A DNA stretch of 6,675 nucleotides from the NCBI GenBank assembly GCA_030066455.1, contig JASJBQ010000263.1:1-6675 (forward strand), written 5' to 3'. Within the stretch, counting starts at the first letter, position 1, and every line of letters starts with the position of its first letter. The notes below the pieces were generated by a model. The model was not told where the DNA came from and did not search any database. It worked only from the letters and a program-made list of their open reading frames with translations. This DNA is from Desulfobacterales bacterium. Its GTDB lineage: Bacteria > Desulfobacterota > Desulfobacteria > Desulfobacterales > UBA5852. Position numbers and translations under genes: made by a program. Below are positions 1-5,020 of the stretch, one piece after another.

Positions 1-540
1 GGCATGATCTTCGACCTCATGATCCTCTTTACCTTTCAATCGATTTATGGCTTTGTGTTTTCATGGATCGGCGTTTTGATGGCGGCGTTCATGGCCGGAA
101 CCGCCGCCGGGGCCACCCTCATGACGATCAATCTGAATCGCATCACACATGATGTCAGGCTGTTCCTGAAGATCGACCTCCTTATCATCGGCTTTGCCCT
201 GGCTTGCCCCTTCCTGTTTCAAACGGCCCATGCGAACCTGAACGGGTCGGGGTTTTTCATGACTTTCCGGATTCTTTTTCTGGTGGTGGCCTTTACCGGC
301 GGATTCCTCATCGGCGCTCAATTTCCCCTCGCCAACAAGATCTATCTTGAACGCTCCGCCAGTTTGAGCCGGACCGCCGGGCTGCTGTACGCGGCTGACC
401 TGCTGGGCGGGTGGCTGGGTGGTATCTTCGGCGCTGTCGTGCTCCTGCCGGTGCTGGGCCTTGCCGGCACCGGGGTCACCGTGGCCGTGTTCAAATTGAC
501 GAGTGCCATGCTTTTAACCGACCGGTTTTACCGGTCCTAA
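1..540 (+). CDS. Spermidine-synthase-like integral membrane protein, C-terminal part (5' end outside window)
   Basis: The reading frame is open to the left edge, so the N-terminus is missing; the ATG at 4 is unlikely to be the true start. The visible 178 residues are very hydrophobic, with about six membrane segments (residues roughly 1-17, 20-42, 52-72, 83-107, 124-150 and 151-172, counted from the Met at 4). Glycine/alanine-rich motifs such as AAFMAGTAAGA and GLLYAADLLGGWLGG resemble the C-terminal membrane half of large proteins with a spermidine-synthase-like (SpeE-like, SAM-binding fold) domain between two membrane halves. In such proteins aminopropyl transfer is usually unproven, so the substrate is unknown. 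The soluble domain itself is not visible, so the family call rests on the membrane half. It ends 14 nt before the radical SAM gene and is probably co-transcribed with it. Confidence 0.72.
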   Translation, partial: GMIFDLMILFTFQSIYGFVFSWIGVLMAAFMAGTAAGATLMTINLNRITHDVRLFLKIDLLIIGFALACPFLFQTAHANLNGSGFFMTFRILFLVVAFTGGFLIGAQFPLANKIYLERSASLSRTAGLLYAADLLGGWLGGIFGAVVLLPVLGLAGTGVTVAVFKLTSAMLLTDRFYRS

Positions 541-554
541 CGGAGGGGCCCGCG

Positions 555-1655
555 ATGAAATCGTTAATGGACAAGCCCTGTTCCCGAAGACACCTGTTGA
601 AAGGCACGGTCAGGCTGTGCGTCAACGTCGGGTTGTCTTCCATCCTGCTGGACAACTTTCTGGGTTCGGCCCGCTGCCGAGCGGCGACGAGCGACGATCG
701 GCCCGGCGCCAAACAGGCGCCCGGTTTTGAACCGGCCTACCTGGAACGGCATCGGAGCGGCGAACTCGGTCGACGCGCCGAGGAACTCTGGGCGCTTATG
801 GAGGCCTGCGAGCTCTGTCCGCGAAGTTGCGGTGTCAACCGCCTGGAGGGGGAGAAGGGATTCTGCCAGGCGCCGGGTGCCGATCTGGTGGTTTCGGCTT
901 TTCAGCCCCATTTCGGCGAGGAACGGCCGCTCGTGGGCCGGGGCGGATCGGGAACCATTTTTCTGACCCATTGTAATTTGCGCTGCGTCTTTTGCCAGAA
1001 CTGGGAAATCAGCCAACTCGGCCGGGGCGCCCAACGCGGCATCGAGGACCTGGCGCAAATGATGCTCAAGCTGCAGGCGTTCGGTTGCCACAATCTCAAT
1101 TTCGTGACCCCCACGCACTATGCGGCGCACATCCTCAAAGCCCTGGACATTGCGGCCGCGGATGGATTGCGCCTGCCCATCGTCTACAACACGAGCGGCT
1201 GGGAGCGCGCGGACATCATTGCCCTGCTGGATGGCATTGTCGATATCTACCTTCCGGATTTCAAGTACTGGGAAGGTGACCTGTCGGCCAAATATTCCGC
1301 CGGGGCGGAGAGTTATCCCGACCTTACCCGCATGGCCATTCGCGAGATGCACCGCCAGGTCGGGGTGGCCAAACCCGATGCCAAGGGGCTGATACGCCGC
1401 GGATTGATGATCCGGCACCTGGTGATGCCCAACAATACGGGCGGCTCCGAGGAGATCATGGCCTGGATCGCCGAAACGCTACCCAAGGACACCTATGTCA
1501 ATATCATGGCCCAGTACCACCCGTCCTATAAGGCCTTTGATTATCGGGAACTGTCCCGGCGGATCACCGGCGATGAGTATCGGCGGGTGGTGAAGCGAGC
1601 CAAACAACTGGGGCTCAGCAATCTCGATATTCAGGGATACCAGTGGCTGCGGTAG
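555..1655 (+). CDS. Radical SAM protein, PflX/PFL-activase-like, with Tat-like N-terminus
   Basis: The product has 366 residues. The start at 555 is chosen because GGAGGGG lies at 542-548, 6 nt upstream; the frame stays open further left but only over the upstream gene. C140-x3-C144-x2-C147 (in CNLRCVFCQNW) is the radical SAM motif that binds the [4Fe-4S] cluster. Upstream cysteines C85, C88, C92 and C104 in a CELCPRSCGVNR...GFC pattern are typical of COG1313 proteins (PflX, homologues of pyruvate-formate-lyase activase) and may bind a second metal site. Other family-like motifs are NFVTPTHY (182-189), YNTSGWE (211-217), DIYLPDFKY (230-238), RHLVMPN (287-293) and MAQYHPS (318-324). The N-terminus carries SRRHLLK at 10-16, close to the twin-arginine consensus, followed by a moderately hydrophobic stretch. 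That is unusual for an oxygen-sensitive cytoplasmic enzyme class. The target glycyl-radical protein or substrate is unknown. It probably forms an operon with the preceding membrane protein gene. Confidence 0.9.
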   Translation: MKSLMDKPCSRRHLLKGTVRLCVNVGLSSILLDNFLGSARCRAATSDDRPGAKQAPGFEPAYLERHRSGELGRRAEELWALMEACELCPRSCGVNRLEGEKGFCQAPGADLVVSAFQPHFGEERPLVGRGGSGTIFLTHCNLRCVFCQNWEISQLGRGAQRGIEDLAQMMLKLQAFGCHNLNFVTPTHYAAHILKALDIAAADGLRLPIVYNTSGWERADIIALLDGIVDIYLPDFKYWEGDLSAKYSAGAESYPDLTRMAIREMHRQVGVAKPDAKGLIRRGLMIRHLVMPNNTGGSEEIMAWIAETLPKDTYVNIMAQYHPSYKAFDYRELSRRITGDEYRRVVKRAKQLGLSNLDIQGYQWLR

Positions 1656-2339
1656 GAGTTCAGCGATTGTGAGGCGATGCGAATGAGAGATGATGGGGAT
1701 CAGGGCACAACATCTAACAGACCGGAAAGTGAGATTGTGACGGGTCCAAAAAATCGGAAATTTTGAGACGGACGTTTTTGCCGCTACAGATCACTATCTC
1801 GGTTAAAGCGGCGCGGATGGATTAAACCCAAATCGTTCCTTCAGATCCCTGCGGAGGCGGCAGATTCCCCCGGCGCCCGGCGTTCAGACTGTGGGGTGTG
1901 ACGTCAAAAAATTTGCATAACAAGGCCATAAAGCGAATATACAGTTTCTGGATCATTTTCATGGTTTTCCCTCCCGAATGGAAAGGATCGGATCCCCGTT
2001 GTTGAGCGCTGAAACGCGTGATCGGCCCAGTATGGTGTCACATGCGCGTCTTTCTACCGAATTTTAATCAAGACGGTCGCGTTAAACGTCCGACCCGCCT
2101 GAGGCGCATAAATAGTGGTGTTACTTCATTCTTCGTCACGGCAGCGTACCATAAGTACACTTCATTCCTCAGAATTCGCAAGCCTCAAAAAAAACGGAAT
2201 TGTTCAATATTAAAAATAGTTTCTATAAAAAACGTCGCAAGGCCGTGAACCGAATACAAAGAAATTTGTTGCCGATTTAAATACGCTTCGGGGGAGGAAT
2301 GGATGCAGGGACATTCTCTTATCAACTTGTCAGGCAGGT
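1656..2339. other. Long intergenic region, mostly without recognisable genes
   Basis: There is about 680 nt between the radical SAM gene and the ohrR stop codon. I see no tRNA, rRNA or convincing intrinsic terminator. A plus-strand 29-codon frame from 1677 and a 76-codon frame from 2018 lack good ribosome binding sites and family resemblance. The only candidate gene is the minus-strand frame at 1822-1962. From about 2180 to 2285 the DNA becomes AT-rich with several A-tracts (around 2187-2194, 2212-2216 and 2227-2232), in contrast to the GC-rich surroundings. The 9-mer ACTTCATTC occurs twice, at 2123-2131 and 2159-2167, 36 nt apart. These features suggest regulatory or recently acquired DNA, but no function can be assigned. 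Confidence 0.5.
1822..1962 (-). CDS. Possible small protein of 46 residues, unknown function
   Basis: I do not recognise this protein. Its support is a strong ribosome binding site: on the minus strand GGGAGGG (complement of 1969-1975) sits 6 nt before the ATG at 1962. The product begins MKMIQKLYIRFMALLCKFFD, which could form a short amphipathic or membrane-associated helix. The rest is a polar, proline/glycine-rich tail ending in EGTIWV. It reads in the same direction as ohrR and starts 377 nt beyond the ohrR stop, so a separate promoter would be expected; I could not find a convincing one. The short length means the frame could be chance, and the main argument is the ribosome binding site. 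No homology claim is made. Confidence 0.35.
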   Translation of the reverse strand: MKMIQKLYIRFMALLCKFFDVTPHSLNAGRRGNLPPPQGSEGTIWV

Positions 2340-2837
2340 TTAAGACCGTTTCCGGGAGGAGGGGGCCGCTGGTGTTGCTGCGCAGACGTCCTTTTCGGGA
2401 TCAAAGGCGCGGATACGGGCCAGCAGGGATTCAAGATCGGTTTTAAGGCGCAAAAACGCCTCGGCAGTCAATCCGCTGCGGCATAACAATGTTTCCGGAA
2501 CCGCCTGGGCTCGTTTCTTAAGCGCCTTTCCTTTGGCCGTCAAAAAGATATTCACGCGGCGCTCATCGGTTTGCGAACGTTGGCGCGTGATCAATCCGGA
2601 CGAGGCCATCCGCTTCAGCAAAGGCGTCAGCGTACCCGAGTCCAGAAACAGCCTTTCTCCGAGTGCCTTGACCGACACCCCGTCCTGTTCCCACAAGACC
2701 AGCATTACCAGATACTGGGGATAGGTGATGTCCAGCTCGGCCAACAGCGGCCGGTAGGTTCGTGTCAATCCCCGTGAGCAGGCATAAAGGACGAAGCACA
2801 ACTGGTTGTCCAGCTTGAGGAATTCATCGTTGCCCAT
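2340..2837 (-). CDS. ohrR: OhrR-type MarR-family organic-peroxide-sensing repressor (two-cysteine class)
   Basis: The product has 165 residues and is a winged-helix dimeric DNA-binding repressor. The N-terminal LDNQLCFVLYACSR, ITYPQYLVMLVLWE, LDSGTLTPLLKRM and the wing DERRVNIFLT closely match known OhrR proteins, for example Bacillus subtilis LENQLCFLLYASSR. C14 aligns with the peroxide-reactive cysteine (B. subtilis Cys15, Xanthomonas Cys22). C119 lies 105 residues later, exactly the Xanthomonas Cys22-Cys127 spacing, so this should be the two-cysteine type that forms an intersubunit disulfide when oxidised. C20 and C152 are extra. The ATG at 2837 is preferred because GGAG lies 7 nt upstream; an in-frame TTG at 2858 would add seven residues. 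The C-terminal tail (about 147-165, ending in SSRKRS) is a little longer than usual. It probably represses itself and the divergent genes through the dyad at 2907-2946. No ohr gene is visible nearby. Confidence 0.9.
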   Translation of the reverse strand: MGNDEFLKLDNQLCFVLYACSRGLTRTYRPLLAELDITYPQYLVMLVLWEQDGVSVKALGERLFLDSGTLTPLLKRMASSGLITRQRSQTDERRVNIFLTAKGKALKKRAQAVPETLLCRSGLTAEAFLRLKTDLESLLARIRAFDPEKDVCAATPAAPSSRKRS

Positions 2838-2906
2838 CGGCCGTCTCCATCGATTCAAGGTCGAAACAGTAACTTGGCACCGATAAAGTCTAAAAACAAC
2901 AAAAAA

Positions 2907-2946
2907 TTGCGCAAATAATTATTGTGCACAATTAAATAATGTGCAA
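2907..2946. promoter_or_regulatory. Imperfect 40-nt dyad, probable OhrR operator
   Basis: The segment is an imperfect inverted repeat centred between 2926 and 2927. Its core ATTGTGCACAAT (2921-2932) is perfectly symmetric, and the outer arms TTGCGCA (2907-2913) and TGTGCAA (2940-2946) pair with one mismatch. It lies in an AT-rich stretch in the gap between ohrR and the divergent plus-strand start at 3026. OhrR operators are AT-rich inverted repeats carrying CAATT-like half-sites, which fits CACAATTAA here. Assignment to OhrR is inference from position and symmetry. The repeated TTG(C/T)GCA elements could give more than one dimer site. Confidence 0.65.
2918..2946 (-). promoter_or_regulatory. 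Candidate sigma-70-type promoter for ohrR inside the dyad
   Basis: Read on the minus strand, TTGCAC (complement of 2941-2946) and AATAAT (complement of 2918-2923) are separated by 17 nt. They match the -35 consensus at 3 of 6 positions and the -10 consensus at 5 of 6. The whole promoter lies within the proposed operator, so repressor bound there would block RNA polymerase, which is the expected arrangement for autoregulation. The equivalent plus-strand promoter is less clear. Confidence 0.45.
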
Positions 2947-3025
2947 TACAAAGTCCGGGCTCGAAAAACGCTTGAAACGCGGCGGTCGCCGATCAACCGC
3001 AAAGCCTTGAAAAGGAGACCGGACC

Positions 3026-3470
3026 ATGAATTGCAAACCAATTGTCGACCGCAATCGCAGGATCGTGTTCCGGCGCGATACCGGGCTGGCCGCGCTGCCT
3101 GACCAAACCGCAACGCTGATCGAGGCGATTGACGTGCATATCCCTTGAATCCGGCACCTGTCGCCTGGTGGCGTTTCGGATGCGCCCGGTGCCTTTGAGA
3201 CAAAAACCAAAACGCGTCCACGCCACCGAACAGGATGCCGTCATCCGGATGGAAACCCTTTTGATCGAGGCGCTGGATCCGGCCTGCCGTCGCATCATGA
3301 GATCCATTTTGCCTCACGAAAGGGCCCAGGCAGCGCTTTTGGGCAATGGGAATCCGGAGCGACAAGTCCCCGCGCTTATAAAACGCCCGTGGCGTCCAGC
3401 CCCAACGCGTGGCCCGCGTCCGGGATGCCATTGCGGTCCACGGGCCACGCATAAAAAAAGGAAGAACACG
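3026..3470 (+). pseudogene. Candidate frameshifted gene of unknown function, divergent from ohrR
   Basis: An ATG at 3026 follows a good ribosome binding site, AAAGGAG at 3011-3017 with an 8-nt spacer. The frame codes for 40 residues (starting MNCKPIVDRNRRIVFRRD, ending IEAIDVHIP) and stops at TGA 3146-3148. Moving to the +1 frame gives a protein-like continuation with plausible codon use: LESGTCRLVAFRMRPV, then a stretch with HATEQDAVIRMETLLIEAL and ALDPACRRIMRSILPHERA. It reads on to about 3360 before becoming proline/arginine-rich. The joined product is soluble and matches no family I know. The frame change falls at CCT-TGA, so it could be a disabling mutation, a sequencing error or a programmed +1 shift. 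A genuine 40-residue protein is the alternative. The +1 frame has no stop before the next gene and is in phase with it. The 3' boundary given is a guess. Confidence 0.4.
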
Positions 3471-3680
3471 ATGAACCTGAAAAAGAGCATGCCTGCGCTA
3501 TTGCCGACGATTGCATTTGTGTTCACGGTGGGCGGCCTGTTAACCCTGATACCCCACGCCGGCGCCAGCGACGCGTCCATTTTGGGATACAAGGCCCTCT
3601 GCCCCTTCGCCCCGATCAGCACGATCCTGACCCTCTATGTCGGCGTCACGGCGGGGCGCTATCTGGCCAACAGGCGCTAG
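3471..3680 (+). CDS. Small hydrophobic membrane protein, unknown function
   Basis: The product has 69 residues. The start at 3471 is supported by AAGGAAGA at 3458-3465, 5 nt upstream, and by a lysine-containing N-terminus (MNLKKS) leading into a hydrophobic segment at residues 8-28. That segment could be a membrane anchor or a signal peptide with possible cleavage near HAGAS (29-33). A second hydrophobic segment covers about 46-64 and the C-terminus is basic (YLANRR). Between them is GYKALCPFAPIST (39-51), with a single cysteine (C44) beside prolines, which looks like a conserved motif though I cannot name the family. It is the second gene of the plus-strand run facing ohrR, so control by the repressor is possible. 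The topology is predicted by eye only. Confidence 0.7.
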   Translation: MNLKKSMPALLPTIAFVFTVGGLLTLIPHAGASDASILGYKALCPFAPISTILTLYVGVTAGRYLANRR

Positions 3681-3689
3681 ACGGGCGTT

Positions 3690-3906
3690 TATGGACACGC
3701 TCATGAAAAAAGAGAATTTGCATGCAAGGGTCGGTGGATTAGATTTTACTTGGGTGTTTGGGGATTATCTGCGATGCTGTTGATCAAAACCTGGACGCTA
3801 TCTGGGCCTTATTTTCTCGGCCCTTGCGTTATTATGTGCGGCGCAATGGCGTCGCAGGACTTTTCACGATGCCCGCCCCACGGAAGGTCTGTTGACGGGA
3901 AGCGCC
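3690..3906 (+). pseudogene. Possible remnant of a small membrane-protein gene
   Basis: Between the two membrane-protein genes no intact frame has a good start, but two frames carry protein-like fragments. One, around 3717-3790, reads WIRFYLGVWGLSAMLLIKTW. Another, around 3790-3895, reads GRYLGLIFSALALLCAAQWR followed by RRTFHDARPTEGLLTG. Joined by one frame change they would make a roughly 60-70 residue two-segment membrane protein. The second fragment runs in frame into the next gene but has no usual start codon until TTG 3892. This could be a decayed gene, a sequencing error, or chance hydrophobic readings. Confidence 0.25.
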
Positions 3907-4401
3907 ATGCAAACCAACACCTACAAGCGTCGTCTGGCCTGGTTGGGATACAACGCCCTGCGGCTGCTGTTTCCCCTGACCCTGCCCTGGGTGCCGCTTT
4001 TCCTGTCGGCCGACCCCCTTTTCAGAGCGATGCCCGAGGGGACCCTGCTCCACGATTTGCTTGAGCATTTGCTGGTTCCCGGCGCCCTGGCCCTGAGCGT
4101 CCTTGTTGCCGTATTGCTTTACCGAATCTGGCCCGGTTTCCTGCGCATCGATCAAAAGGTGCCTATCGGGTTTTTAATCTCGCGCACAATGATCAACCTG
4201 ATCCTGGTTTATGCTTTTCTGACCGCCGTGACCCTTGTCCTGAGCCTCCTGCTCGACCCGCCGCCCTGGCAATCTGAAAACCCGCAATATATCCCCCTGG
4301 TTTTCTTTGCCGTGGTATTTTATCCGCCGACGCTCACCCCACCCCTGGCGATCATTGCGATCTGGCGGTCGATCGTGAAGCGAACGGCAGGCTGGTCATG
4401 A
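3907..4401 (+). CDS. Four-segment integral membrane protein, unknown function
   Basis: The product has 164 residues from the ATG at 3907, which has a weak GGGAAG (3898-3903) just upstream. A TTG at 3892, preceded by GGAAGG (3882-3887), would add five residues and is possible. Four hydrophobic segments are visible at about 12-34, 52-73, 95-116 and 129-153. A basic N-terminus (YKRRLAW) and a basic C-terminus (WRSIVKRT) suggest both ends are cytoplasmic. A proline-rich stretch YPPTLTPP (139-146) interrupts the last segment. I recognise no enzymatic motif and no named family. The stop overlaps the next start by ATGA (4398-4401), so the two products are probably made in a coupled way and may form a complex. 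Confidence 0.75.
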   Translation: MQTNTYKRRLAWLGYNALRLLFPLTLPWVPLFLSADPLFRAMPEGTLLHDLLEHLLVPGALALSVLVAVLLYRIWPGFLRIDQKVPIGFLISRTMINLILVYAFLTAVTLVLSLLLDPPPWQSENPQYIPLVFFAVVFYPPTLTPPLAIIAIWRSIVKRTAGWS

Positions 4402-4646
4402 AAAAAGCCGGAATTCTCCTCATATTCGTGCTCGCTAACGCGGCCCTTCTCTTTTTGGCCTTGAATCCCTGGATCACCACCTGGCAGGGCCAGGCCCAGA
4501 TGGTCCTGATCATCGAGGTGATTTTCCTGGTCATTATCGGCCTGCCGGTTTTGCTCTACCAGATGATCGTCAGAAAAAAGACGTTTCGCCAAAGCCTGTC
4601 CGATTCTTTGGACACGGTTCTGGATTTTCTATCAGGCTTTGGATGA
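4398..4646 (+). CDS. Small two-segment membrane protein, unknown function
   Basis: The product has 82 residues. It starts at the ATG of an ATGA overlap with the preceding gene, a classic sign of translational coupling; only a weak GGCAGG lies upstream. Hydrophobic segments occupy about 4-22 and 35-56. The second is followed by a basic turn (VRKKTFRQ, 58-65) and a short amphipathic tail to residue 82, so the tail is probably cytoplasmic. No family or catalytic motif is recognised. Size and coupling suggest an accessory subunit of the four-segment neighbour. No clear intrinsic terminator follows. Confidence 0.72.
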   Translation: MKKAGILLIFVLANAALLFLALNPWITTWQGQAQMVLIIEVIFLVIIGLPVLLYQMIVRKKTFRQSLSDSLDTVLDFLSGFG

Positions 4647-5020
4647 GCAAGGCGGCAGGTCATTCTGGATGTTTTGGTGTTGGGCTTCTGGGTTCCCTGT
4701 TGCTGACGCCCTAATATCGACAGGCTGATTTTCGCCATGGATTTGCGTATTCGATCGTCTCGCACCACGTGTTGAATTCTCTCTCGCGGACTAATCTCCG
4801 GCTTCGCCACGACGCTTCCCACGCATTTTCACCTCGATTGCAAAACCGATTTCACGCAACCACTTTTTCGGCCCCAACGCGATTGCGCGGTCCCTGAAAA
4901 TGTTTGATGTTCAAATCCGCCACCCATCATGCGACGGATCAGATTCGCCCAACCGTCGGGACGTTGTTTTCCGGCGACAGATTGATATGGATATGAAGAC
5001 GAACGACAAAGGAGAGAACC
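4647..5020. other. Intergenic region with no supported gene
   Basis: This gap of 374 nt separates the membrane cassette from the XendoU-like gene. A minus-strand frame (4556-4822) reads through most of it but overlaps the 3' end of the preceding gene antisense, has no convincing ribosome binding site and shows no family motif. I see no intrinsic terminator and no convincing promoter, although a promoter for the gene at 5021 must lie here or upstream. The ribosome binding site for that gene is AAAGGAGAG at 5008-5016. Confidence 0.4.

Noticed and set aside
564..1418. A 284-codon minus-strand open frame.
   Set aside because: It lies antisense within the radical SAM gene, has no ribosome binding site or family motif, and is explained by codon bias of the real gene.
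1779..1813. Inverted repeat GCCGCT/AGCGGC as terminator of the radical SAM gene.
   Set aside because: The loop is long (about 20 nt) and the T-run lies before the stem instead of after it, so it does not fit an intrinsic terminator.
2200..2229. Plus-strand promoter-like pair TTGTTC and TATAAA with an 18-nt spacer.
   Set aside because: The -35 match is only 3 of 6, the region is AT-rich so such matches arise easily, and nothing is encoded downstream on that strand before 3026.
2018..2248. A 76-codon plus-strand open frame.
   Set aside because: There is no Shine-Dalgarno sequence, the residue composition is strongly basic and low in acidic residues, and it crosses the AT-rich non-coding island.
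3146..3148. TGA read as selenocysteine in the gene starting at 3026.
   Set aside because: The in-frame continuation after TGA shows no redox motif and poorer codon use than the +1 frame, and only a four-pair stem is visible downstream, not a convincing SECIS element.
2919..3452. A 177-codon minus-strand open frame opposite the proposed frameshifted gene.
   Set aside because: Its sequence is rich in Trp, Arg and Cys with no recognisable pattern, and it would run through the operator region up to the ohrR promoter. It is less protein-like than the plus-strand readings.
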